Shown: positions 1 through 5,399 of the stretch, piece by piece
How the letters are laid out: each line of letters starts with the position of its first letter
Numbering within the stretch: the first letter of the stretch is position 1
From: Roseiarcus sp050013275
GTDB lineage: Bacteria; Pseudomonadota; Alphaproteobacteria; Rhizobiales; Beijerinckiaceae
NCBI GenBank assembly: GCA_050013275.1
Contig: JBEKFO010000262.1
Location: forward strand, 1-6,066
Reading direction: 5' to 3'
Length of the DNA stretch: 6,066 bases
Notes under the pieces: generated by a model
The model's database searches: none
Told to the model about the DNA's origin: nothing
The model's input: the letters and a program-made list of their open reading frames with translations, nothing else
Program-made: the position numbers and the translations under genes

Positions 1-52
1 GCTCGACCTGACGGCGCCCGGCGGCTGGCTGCCGACCTATGCCGGGCGCTGA
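1..52 (+). CDS. C-terminal tail of an unidentified gene (5' end outside window)
   Basis: An open frame entering from the left edge (first full codon at position 2) ends at a TGA at 50-52. It gives a 16-residue tail, LDLTAPGGWLPTYAGR. Codons are strongly G/C at the third position, as in the clear genes here, and the next plus-strand gene starts only 23 bp later, so the two could be co-transcribed. Too little is present to name a family. It could in principle be a chance open frame, because stop codons are rare in DNA this rich in GC. Confidence 0.5.
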   Translation, partial: LDLTAPGGWLPTYAGR

Positions 53-75
53 CGAGCCGCGGCCCGAAACGGCGG

Positions 76-471
76 ATGACCGCGCATGCGCCCTTTCGCG
101 CAATTGACTCGCGCGCAGCGATCTGGCCCCTAGCGCCGATGCCGTCCGATCCGCCGCCTTTCCTCCGAACTTGCTGGCGCAGCGCCTGGCCCGCCTGTCT
201 CGTCTTCGGCGCCGCCGTGTTCGTCTGGCTTCTGGCGACCGTGGGCGACGCCACCGCCTTGCGAACCTACCGCGTCGGCGAAATCGCGATGTACTGGGGA
301 ACAGCTTTCCTGATCGTCGTCGGCGCGCCGCTGCTCGCCGCCTGGGCGCTATGGTCGGCGCTGGGCGTCCGCCACTGGGCCGCCCGCATGGCTTTCTACC
401 TGGCGTTTCTCGCGGCCGACTTCGGTCTGTGCGCGTGGTTGTTTTTCGGCGGCGTCCAGCCCCAGATGTAA
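76..471 (+). CDS. Small hypothetical membrane protein, about three transmembrane helices
   Basis: The 131-residue product is of no family I recognise. Three hydrophobic stretches are visible, at about residues 37-56, 72-95 and 105-125. They are separated by short loops with Arg/His/Asp (ALRTYRVGE; GVRHWAAR), which suggests a small inner-membrane protein. Third codon positions are mostly G/C through the helical part, supporting this frame. The first 21 codons are less biased and rich in Pro/Ala. The true start may therefore be the in-frame ATG at 139 (MPSDPPPFLR), which would leave 110 residues; neither ATG has a convincing Shine-Dalgarno sequence. The gene follows the partial upstream gene by 23 bp and converges on the secreted protein gene with 25 bp between stops. 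Function unknown. Confidence 0.6.
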   Translation: MTAHAPFRAIDSRAAIWPLAPMPSDPPPFLRTCWRSAWPACLVFGAAVFVWLLATVGDATALRTYRVGEIAMYWGTAFLIVVGAPLLAAWALWSALGVRHWAARMAFYLAFLAADFGLCAWLFFGGVQPQM

Positions 472-496
472 TCGGCGCTGAACTCGGCGCGCGCCC

Positions 497-853
497 TCAG
501 TCCTTCTTCAACGCGAACGACACCGGCGGACGCCCCTGCTCGCTGACCGTGACGCGGACTGAGGTCGGACCGTCGCGGGTCAGCACGGCTTCGCCGCGCG
601 ACCATTTGATCGTCGCCTTCGCGCCGTCCGGCGAAACCGAGCCCGTGGCGTCCTCGACGTAATCGTCGCCCCAGTAAATCGAGATGAAGTGGTCGCCGAC
701 GAAAGTGATCTGCGTACCGGTTCCTACGGTCCAGCCGCCCGCCCAAGTTCCGTCCCACGATTGCCGGCTTTGAGCGAACGCCGGCGAGTCGATCGGGGCG
801 GCAAAGCGGGCTGCGCCGAGCGCAAGCAGCAAAATCACGGCAAGGCGTTTCAT
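497..853 (-). CDS. Small secreted beta-rich protein, hypothetical
   Basis: The product is a 118-residue precursor. Its N-terminus is a clear Sec signal peptide: MKR, a hydrophobic core (LAVILLLALGAA), and a likely signal peptidase I site AFA|Q after residue 27. The mature part of about 91 residues begins with a W-D-G-T-W-x-G-G-W motif (residues 33-41). Alternating polar/hydrophobic strands follow (ITFVGDHFISIYW, KATIKWSRGEAVLTRDG, SVRVTVSEQG), and it ends in FALKKD. This looks like a small periplasmic beta-barrel or lipocalin-like domain; no catalytic residues are evident. The start is supported by a GAAGG Shine-Dalgarno sequence 7 nt upstream. It lies 61 bp downstream of the deacetylase gene on the same strand and could be read from that transcript, although a hairpin sits between them. 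Its fold resembles, by pattern only, the C-terminal domain of the TIR protein at 3976-5085. Biochemical role unknown. Confidence 0.78.
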   Translation of the reverse strand: MKRLAVILLLALGAARFAAPIDSPAFAQSRQSWDGTWAGGWTVGTGTQITFVGDHFISIYWGDDYVEDATGSVSPDGAKATIKWSRGEAVLTRDGPTSVRVTVSEQGRPPVSFALKKD

Positions 854-860
854 CGGGGCG

Positions 861-865
861 CCTTC
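861..865 (-). promoter_or_regulatory. Ribosome binding site of the small secreted protein gene
   Basis: On the minus strand GAAGG lies 7 nt before the ATG at 853-851. It fixes the start of the secreted protein, and it sets that start apart from a longer overlapping out-of-frame open frame that runs through the same DNA. Confidence 0.6.
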
Positions 866-884
866 ATCGATCGTTCTGGCGTCG

Positions 885-909
885 CCGGCGCTTTACGGTC
901 CGGCGCCGG
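885..909 (-). terminator. Hairpin after the deacetylase gene (weak terminator or attenuator candidate)
   Basis: Perfect 7-bp arms, CCGGCGC (885-891) and GCGCCGG (903-909), enclose an 11-nt loop. The hairpin begins 5 nt beyond the deacetylase stop codon on the minus strand. No U-tract follows, so it is not a classic intrinsic terminator. It may stabilise the 3' end or partly separate the deacetylase from the downstream secreted protein gene. In such GC-rich DNA a chance origin is possible. Confidence 0.28.
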
Positions 910-914
910 GGCCT

Positions 915-1967
915 TCAGGCGTCGTTTAGGCGTCGGCCGCGATTCCACAACAAGAACGGAGCGCCCGAGAGCATCACTTCCAGCGCCGCCGCATTCTGCC
1001 ACAGGCCGTTGACGGAAACGCGCGGCAGGGCGGTCAGGTGGTTCGCGTGCTCGGGAAAGAGCATGCCCGGACGCGTCGTCACGGCGCAGGAAAAGCCGAG
1101 GCGGCGCGCAAGCGCGAATTCCCGCGGTCCGGCGCTGGTCGCGTCGCCGACGGGATAGGCGAAGGCGTCGACTTCGCGCCCGAGCCTCGTCTCCAACGCC
1201 GTCTTCGAGCCCGCCATCTCCTCGCGCGCCGTCTCGATCGGCCACTTGGCGAGCATGCGGTGGGTCATCGAATGCGCGCCGATGCCGACGAGCGGATGAC
1301 GGCTGAATGCGGCGACCTCGTTCCAGTCCATGAACAGCCCGTCGGCGATCTGAGCGCTGGCGACCCCCGCCCGGCGCGCCAGAGCGCCGACCGCGTCCAG
1401 CAACTCCGCTTCGGTGCGCCCGCGCAGCGCCCAGTAGACTTGATCGAAAGCGGCGGCCTTTTCGCCTGAAGAGCGCGTGGGAAGGCTGAGCGCGAGGCCG
1501 GCCCGATCGAGCGAGACTTCGTCGAGCCGGCGCAGCGATTCCTCCAGCTCCAGCCACCACAACCGGGCGGAGCGCTCGATGAAGCCGGTGGCGAAGAACA
1601 CCGTGAACGGCGCGCCGTGGCGCTCCAGAACCGGAAGCGCGAAATCGCGCGCATCGCGGTAGCCGTCGTCGAACGTCAGCGCGGCGAAACGCGCGCCGCC
1701 CTCGACGAGCCGTCGCCGCGCTTCCGCGAGCGTGACGAGTTCGAACCCGAGACGGCGCGTCAGACCGAGCGCTTCGCCGAGAAATTCCGGCGTGATTTCG
1801 AGCAAGCGGTTCGGCGCGAAGCCGGGCGTCGCCGGCGCCCATGGCCGCACGCGGTGAAACGTCAGGATGACGCCCCGCCCGCGCGTCGCCGGCGCCAGCG
1901 CCTTGTGGAGCCCGCTGGCGCGGAAGGCCGCGAAGCCGGCGTCGATGACAATATGCTTTAGCGCCAT
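915..1967 (-). CDS. Polysaccharide deacetylase (NodB homology, carbohydrate esterase 4 type)
   Basis: The product is 350 residues from the ATG at 1967-1965. An in-frame GTG at 1976 would add three residues (M/V-R-T); the ATG gives the natural-looking N-terminus MALKHIVIDAGF. Family members remove N- or O-linked acetyl groups from sugar polymers using a metal-bound water. The metal triad can be read directly: TFDDG at about 98-102 (catalytic base Asp100, metal ligand Asp101) and HSMTH at 232-236 (ligands His232 and His236), followed by FAYPVG (269-274), the usual Arg/Ala-Tyr-Pro-x-Gly loop. An upstream ILTFHRVRP segment (about 34-42) is also characteristic. About 130 residues separate the first two motifs, much more than in minimal NodB. 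The insert includes a Trp/Leu/Glu-rich helix (WWLELEESLRRL) seen in the longer subfamily. No signal peptide is evident, suggesting action in the cytoplasm or at the membrane face. It is divergent to the acyltransferase gene, consistent with exopolysaccharide tailoring. Confidence 0.93.
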   Translation of the reverse strand: MALKHIVIDAGFAAFRASGLHKALAPATRGRGVILTFHRVRPWAPATPGFAPNRLLEITPEFLGEALGLTRRLGFELVTLAEARRRLVEGGARFAALTFDDGYRDARDFALPVLERHGAPFTVFFATGFIERSARLWWLELEESLRRLDEVSLDRAGLALSLPTRSSGEKAAAFDQVYWALRGRTEAELLDAVGALARRAGVASAQIADGLFMDWNEVAAFSRHPLVGIGAHSMTHRMLAKWPIETAREEMAGSKTALETRLGREVDAFAYPVGDATSAGPREFALARRLGFSCAVTTRPGMLFPEHANHLTALPRVSVNGLWQNAAALEVMLSGAPFLLWNRGRRLNDA

Positions 1968-2089
1968 GGTCCGCACCCGCGGGCAATCTAGCTGCGAGAC
2001 CTTGCCAAGGATTTACCGGCGCAAATTTTCACCGTTCTCCGCGGCAAAATGACGGGCTTAAACCCAACGTTGACGCATCGGCCGTTAGA
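1968..2089. other. Divergent intergenic region between deacetylase and acyltransferase genes
   Basis: About 120 bp separate two oppositely transcribed start codons, so promoters for both genes are expected here. No convincing -35/-10 pair could be found on either strand: TTGCCA at 2002-2007 has only a poor AT-rich partner near 2023-2028. The segment is locally AT-richer (GCAAATTTT, GGCTTAAAC) than the flanking genes. A 12-bp imperfect palindrome, GGGCTTAAACCC (2054-2065, 10 of 12 positions symmetrical), is a possible operator, but there is no independent support for it. Confidence 0.35.
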
Positions 2090-3325
2090 ATGCGCGCCTC
2101 TCGCTCCCTCGGGAACCCGCCCTTGCCTCACGCCGCCGCGCTCGCCCGCCCCTCGCCGCCGCTGCGCGCCGCCGCCGACCGGCCAAGCGCTTTCGCTCGC
2201 GTCGAGGTGTTCGACGCGATCGAGGCCGCGCGCGGACCTTGGGCCGAAATCGCCGCGATCGCGCCGGCGAGCCCCTATCAGCATTTCGAATTCGCGCGCC
2301 TATGGCTGGAGACGGTCGGGGCGGCCGAGCGCGTCAAGCCGATGATCGTCGTCGCGCGCGATCAAGTCGGCGCGGTCAACGCGCTGCTGCCGCTCGGCGC
2401 GTATGCCTGGGGGCCGCTTCGGCTCGCCGCGTTCCTCGGCGGCAGGGACGCCAATTTCGCCATGGGCCTGTTCCGGCCGGGCGTCGCATGGTCGCGAGAA
2501 GAGATCGCCGCGCTGCTCGCCGCAGCCGCGCGCCTCGCCCAGCCGCGCGTCGACGCGTATTGGTTCGTCAACCAGCCGCTCGCGTGGCAGGGAGCGCCCA
2601 ATCCGACGGTCGCGATGCGGCGCCAGCCGAGCCCGAGTTTCGCCTACAAGAGCGCCCTGCCCGAGGATTTCGCCCTCTGGCGCGACGCGCACGCCTCCAA
2701 GGACGCGCAAAAGAAATTGCGCAAGAAGGTCAAGCGCCTCGAAGCGATCGGCCCCCTCGCCCATCGCCGCGCCGCCGACGCCGCCGAGGTCGAACGCATC
2801 CTCGCCGCGTTCGACGCGCAAAGACGCGCCCGCATGCGCGCCCTGGGAATCCCCGACCCCTACGCGAGCGCCGAGGCGCGCGCGTTCCTGCGCGGCCTCG
2901 CGCTGGGCGGCCTCGCCGAGGGCGCGCCGAGCCTCGAACTCCATGCGTTGACCGTCGGCGATCGCATCATCGCCGCCTTCGGCGCCTTGAGCGCCGGCGA
3001 TCGGCTGAGCGGGCTCTTCGTCTCCTACGACGCCGATCCCGAAATCGCGCGCTCCAGTCCCGGCGAGCTGATGGTCCAGGCGGTGGTGCGCGAGGCGATC
3101 GCGCGCGGGCTGAAGACCTTCGACCTTGGCGTCGGCGAGGCCCGCTACAAGGACGAAGCGTGCGAGGCCGAAGAAGAATTGTTCGACAGCGCCGTTGGGA
3201 TCACCGCTCTCGGCCGCCTCGCTGCGCTCGCGTTCAGGCTGAGACAGCGCGCCAAGCGGCGGATCAAGCATTCGCCGCGGCTGTTTTCTTTGTTCAACCG
3301 ACTGCGCGCAGCGCTGCGAGGATGA
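2090..3325 (+). CDS. GNAT-fold acyltransferase, CelD/BcsL (FemAB-like) family
   Basis: The 411-residue product resembles the CelD/BcsL-type acetyltransferase family (Acetyltransf_6), relatives of FemAB that transfer acyl or aminoacyl groups and are common in cellulose and exopolysaccharide loci. Visible signs are an N-terminal half with PYQHFEFARLWLETVG followed by strands (PMIVVARD), a basic helix at about 204-216 (KDAQKKLRKKVKR) that family members carry between the two half-domains, and a C-terminal GNAT core. The core has SSPGELMVQAVVREAIARG (about 322-340), FDLGVG (344-349) and the hallmark ARYKDEAC segment with Tyr353-Lys354. The C-terminal tail is strongly basic. It is cytosolic, with no signal peptide or membrane helix. 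The ATG at 2090 has no good Shine-Dalgarno sequence and the first 35 residues are low-complexity Ala/Pro/Arg, so a later start (TTG at 2123 or GTG within VEVFDAIEAARG) is possible. The natural substrate is unknown; a sugar or nucleotide-sugar intermediate of the polysaccharide is an inference from context. Confidence 0.87.
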   Translation: MRASRSLGNPPLPHAAALARPSPPLRAAADRPSAFARVEVFDAIEAARGPWAEIAAIAPASPYQHFEFARLWLETVGAAERVKPMIVVARDQVGAVNALLPLGAYAWGPLRLAAFLGGRDANFAMGLFRPGVAWSREEIAALLAAAARLAQPRVDAYWFVNQPLAWQGAPNPTVAMRRQPSPSFAYKSALPEDFALWRDAHASKDAQKKLRKKVKRLEAIGPLAHRRAADAAEVERILAAFDAQRRARMRALGIPDPYASAEARAFLRGLALGGLAEGAPSLELHALTVGDRIIAAFGALSAGDRLSGLFVSYDADPEIARSSPGELMVQAVVREAIARGLKTFDLGVGEARYKDEACEAEEELFDSAVGITALGRLAALAFRLRQRAKRRIKHSPRLFSLFNRLRAALRG

Positions 3326-3365
3326 AGGCCGACGAATTCGACGTGCGAAGGCGCGCCGACGCGCG

Positions 3366-3893
3366 CTATCGCGGCCGCCCGAGCGCCTGCATGACCGAGG
3401 GCAAAAGCCGCGAGGCGAGCAGGCGATGCCCTTCCGGCGTCAGATGAAGGTGGTCGGATTGAAGGAATTCGGTGGGCATGTCGCGGTTGGTGTGAACTTC
3501 GATGATCTTGATGTGACGCGCGGTCAACATCGCCCTCATGGTCGCGAAGTCGGCAGGCCCTTGAGCGCGGTCGACGCCCAGCCGCCAGTTGTTCCACAGG
3601 CCGCCGCCGACATCGAGGAGGACGACGCGCGTGCCGTCCGGGATCGCGGAGTCGAAGCGCGCGAGCATCCGCTGGGTGCCGTCGCCCGAAACGCCGGCGT
3701 TTATCACGTTCACCGAATAGCCTTTGGCCCTCAACATCGTTTCGAGCTGAGCGGGAAACGCTTCGCTCGTCGATACGCCGTAGCCCGCGGTGTTGCTCGC
3801 GCCGAAGGCGACGACCTGAGCCTCGGCCGGCGCGCCGCACCAGGCGGCGGCGAGCGCAATCAGCGCGAAAACGAAGCTCTTTCCAAATCGCAT
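3366..3893 (-). CDS. Secreted SGNH/GDSL-family hydrolase (TesA/arylesterase-like)
   Basis: The product is 175 residues from the ATG at 3893-3891, which has a purine-rich AGAGGGGG Shine-Dalgarno sequence 7 nt upstream; a TTG seven codons earlier lacks this support. A Sec signal peptide is clear (MRFGK, hydrophobic FVFALIALAAAW, cleavage AEA|Q after residue 25), placing the enzyme in the periplasm. Block I is AFGASNTAGYGV with Ser33 as nucleophile (GAS in place of GDS). Block II is NAGVSGDGT with Gly67. Block V is SDHLHLTPEGH with the Asp147/His150 pair of the catalytic triad. Block III, normally G-x-N-D, reads VGGGLWNNWR (about 95-104), so the oxyanion-hole Asn is displaced or replaced. Family members cleave esters or thioesters of lipids, aryl esters or acetylated sugars. 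Beside a deacetylase and an acyltransferase, a role on acylated envelope polysaccharide is plausible but unproven. It lies 82 bp after the TIR gene on the same strand and converges on the acyltransferase gene. Confidence 0.9.
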   Translation of the reverse strand: MRFGKSFVFALIALAAAWCGAPAEAQVVAFGASNTAGYGVSTSEAFPAQLETMLRAKGYSVNVINAGVSGDGTQRMLARFDSAIPDGTRVVLLDVGGGLWNNWRLGVDRAQGPADFATMRAMLTARHIKIIEVHTNRDMPTEFLQSDHLHLTPEGHRLLASRLLPSVMQALGRPR

Positions 3894-3900
3894 CGCAGTT

Positions 3901-3908
3901 CCCCCTCT
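3901..3908 (-). promoter_or_regulatory. Ribosome binding site of the SGNH hydrolase gene
   Basis: On the minus strand AGAGGGGG sits 7 nt before the ATG at 3893-3891. It is the strongest Shine-Dalgarno match in the window, and it selects this ATG over the upstream in-frame TTG at 3914. Confidence 0.65.
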
Positions 3909-3949
3909 GGTCAAATCATCCGGCGGCGCGCCGACGCACGACCTCGTTT

Positions 3950-3972
3950 CGCAAGCGTCTCGAACGCTCGCG
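3950..3972 (-). terminator. Stem-loop directly after the TIR gene (terminator-like, no U-tract)
   Basis: On the minus strand, 9-nt arms (CGCGAGCGT and ACGCTTGCG) pair around a 5-nt TCGAG loop. One position is a G-U wobble, so pairing is better in the minus-strand transcript than in the plus-strand one. The hairpin starts 3 nt after the TIR stop codon. No run of U follows (next bases are AAACGAGG). It could be a weak or Rho-assisted terminator, or an intercistronic stabilising element between the TIR and SGNH genes. Confidence 0.4.
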
Positions 3973-3975
3973 CGT

Positions 3976-5085
3976 TCAACCTCCGTTCGCCAAACGCCAG
4001 AGCGGCTTCAACTCAATCGTCGCCAGCTTGCCGTCCGGTCGATTGGCCGTCAGCGTCATCGCGTCTGCGCGCAAACTCAATTTCGCCGTGTAGGTGACTT
4101 TCGCGTTTTCGGGCTTCACCGACAAACTGTCGCCGTCGATCTCTCCATGGAACGGCAGTGTGAAAGCTCCGAAGCTCTGATCGTAGCCGTTCCCCGTTGG
4201 AGGCCCATTCAAAACGAAGCCCTCGGCGCGCAGATCTGCGCTCACTGTCGTGACGATCAACATCGCCTGGCGGCCCACGCCGTTGTAGCCGATTTCGCTC
4301 GCCCAGACGCCGACGAACCGCACGGCGCCGGGGTCAATGTTTCCCGACGGCGCCCGGTAGGCGAGTTCCGGCAAGACCAGCCCGTGTTGGGCGGCGACTT
4401 CGCGGATGCGCGTCACGTCCTGCTCTGTCGGCAGATTGAACACCAGGACCGCGTGCGGGTTGTTCGCCGCATTGCGTTCGCCCGCCGCCCAGTAGACGGC
4501 GCCGCTCCCGGCGATCACCAGCCCGGCCACGAGCGCCGCTATGGGCCAAAGGCCGCCGCGCTGCGCCGGATACGGATAAAGTGCGGCTCGAAGGCTTGCC
4601 GCGGCGCCGGCGGCCGTTCGCGCTTTCGCGCCGAGCCCAGGCGCGCCCCGTTCTGCCGCGAGCAGCGTTCGCACCGTGGTCGCGAGCGTCTGGATATGCG
4701 CCTCCAACGGCGGCGTCAGCGCGTCGAGCCAATGGACGCCGCCCATGAAATAGGCCAACGACTTGCTCGGGATCGTCGCCTCGATGCGGAACGGGACGAT
4801 CGCCAAGCCGTTGTTCACCGCCTGCACCACCTCGTTGCGAATCTGGGTCGATTCGTTGGCGTTCGCCGAAAAGACCAGAACGAGCAGCCGACAGCGGCCG
4901 AGCGCTTCGACGATCGCGGCGCTCCAGTCGGAACCGGGCAGAATGTCGCGCGGCGCGATCCAGCAGCGAATTCCCGAAGCCTCGAGCGTCGCGCAAACCG
5001 CGTCCGCCGTCGTCTTGTCCGAGCCGGCGTAGCTGATGAAGACGTCGAACGCCGCGCTCTTGGCGGCCGGCTCGGATTCGGACAA
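3976..5085 (-). CDS. Membrane-anchored TIR-domain protein with extracytoplasmic C-terminal domain
   Basis: With the TTG start at 5085-5083 the product has 369 residues (MSESEPAAKSAAFDVFISY...). The reading frame stays open to a GTG at 5211 (411 residues) with another GTG at 5136. I prefer the TTG because homologous TIR proteins usually begin a few residues before FDVFISY, a GGGGGG stretch lies 10 nt upstream, and a candidate promoter overlaps the 5211 start. The TIR domain (about 13-150) shows FDVFISYAGSDK, a WIAPRDILPGSDW loop (about 42-54), the strand LLVLVFSANANES, and QIRNEV with Glu85 at the place of the catalytic glutamate of NAD-cleaving TIRs, then VPFRIE and HWLDAL. A basic linker precedes one transmembrane helix (about 180-200). 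Positive residues lie on its N side, so the TIR is cytoplasmic and the remaining 165 or so residues are periplasmic. That part is beta-rich, with FVGVWASEIGYNGVGRQAML near its middle and ending KPLWRLANGG. Role (NADase, signalling or defence) is not established. Confidence 0.85.
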   Translation of the reverse strand: MSESEPAAKSAAFDVFISYAGSDKTTADAVCATLEASGIRCWIAPRDILPGSDWSAAIVEALGRCRLLVLVFSANANESTQIRNEVVQAVNNGLAIVPFRIEATIPSKSLAYFMGGVHWLDALTPPLEAHIQTLATTVRTLLAAERGAPGLGAKARTAAGAAASLRAALYPYPAQRGGLWPIAALVAGLVIAGSGAVYWAAGERNAANNPHAVLVFNLPTEQDVTRIREVAAQHGLVLPELAYRAPSGNIDPGAVRFVGVWASEIGYNGVGRQAMLIVTTVSADLRAEGFVLNGPPTGNGYDQSFGAFTLPFHGEIDGDSLSVKPENAKVTYTAKLSLRADAMTLTANRPDGKLATIELKPLWRLANGG

Positions 5086-5095
5086 AGCGGCTATA

Positions 5096-5101
5096 CCCCC
5101 C
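5096..5101 (-). promoter_or_regulatory. Possible Shine-Dalgarno sequence for the TTG start of the TIR gene
   Basis: A GGGGGG run on the minus strand lies 10 nt before the TTG at 5085. Spacing is a little long and the run is not a perfect anti-SD match. The competing GTG at 5136 has GGGAGG only 2 nt away, which is too close to work well. This tips the start choice towards the TTG without proving it. Confidence 0.3.
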
Positions 5102-5191
5102 GGCCGGCCCCAGCGCCGGCCCGTTTCAAAGCGCACGCCCTCCCGACGTCGACCGCGCGCCGCAATGAAGAAAGCTTGGCCGATTTTCGTC

Positions 5192-5230
5192 CGGGCAAAT
5201 CGAATTATCACCCTATTGCCCGAGCGGCAA
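5192..5230 (-). promoter_or_regulatory. Candidate promoter of the TIR gene with nested inverted repeats
   Basis: On the minus strand, TTGCCG (5230-5225) is followed after 17 nt by TAATTC (5207-5202), preceded by TG in the extended -10 position. Alternatively GATAAT (5209-5204) gives a better -10 with a short 15-nt spacer. The segment is one of the most AT-rich in the window. The pentamer GGCAA/TTGCC occurs three times, at 5194-5198, 5216-5220 and 5226-5230. These form two inverted repeats: CGGGCAA/TTGCCCG around the -10, and TTGCC-CGAGC-GGCAA over the -35, so a repressor or activator site is plausible. Transcription would start near 5195, inside the longest possible TIR reading frame. Confidence 0.35.
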
Positions 5231-5354
5231 TGTTGTTCGATTCCGGGCTCTTGGGATAGCCGGGGCGGCCCGGAAGGCTGCTGTCGTCCTGCGGCCGACG
5301 TCGCTCCGGCGCCTCTAACGCCTCGACAATCGCCGCGCCGGCGGCAGCATGCGC
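5231..5354. other. Non-coding gap upstream of the TIR promoter; nothing further recognised
   Basis: This stretch belongs to the roughly 314-bp gap between the chosen TIR start (5085) and the stop of the chain-length/kinase-like gene (5400). The rest of that gap holds the candidate promoter (5192-5230) and the hairpin (5355-5379). I see no convincing small gene, tRNA or structured RNA here. Open frames across it are shadows without start signals or third-position bias. Confidence 0.4.
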
Positions 5355-5379
5355 CGGACGCGGCAAGCGGCCGCGTCCG
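5355..5379 (-). terminator. Strong GC hairpin after the chain-length/kinase-like gene
   Basis: Perfect 10-bp arms, CGGACGCGGC (5355-5364) and GCCGCGTCCG (5370-5379), enclose a 5-nt loop. The hairpin lies 20 nt beyond the stop codon at 5400 of the minus-strand gene, a typical terminator position. No U-tract follows on the minus strand (next bases GCGCATGC), so termination may rely on hairpin strength alone or on Rho. It would insulate the downstream TIR gene from readthrough. Confidence 0.55.
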
Positions 5380-5399
5380 CTGCAGACCGGCGGCCCGAC

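Noticed and set aside
850..1986. A 378-codon minus-strand open frame slightly longer than the deacetylase frame
   Set aside because: Its translation is Arg/Ala-rich with no domain, while the overlapping frame holds all NodB motifs. It is a GC-driven shadow of the deacetylase gene.
3351..3364. GCGCG/CGCGC mini-hairpin between the convergent acyltransferase and SGNH genes
   Set aside because: The stem has only 5 bp in a GC-repetitive stretch, with no U-tract on either strand; it cannot be told from chance.
2239..3447. A 402-codon plus-strand frame overlapping the acyltransferase gene, and a 323-codon minus-strand frame at 2300-3271
   Set aside because: Both are low-complexity shadows. The acyltransferase frame carries the conserved GELMVQAVVREA and YK motifs.
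4147..5259. A 370-codon plus-strand open frame antisense to the TIR gene
   Set aside because: The product is Arg/Ala/Gln-rich without motifs, and it simply mirrors the third-position GC bias of the TIR gene.
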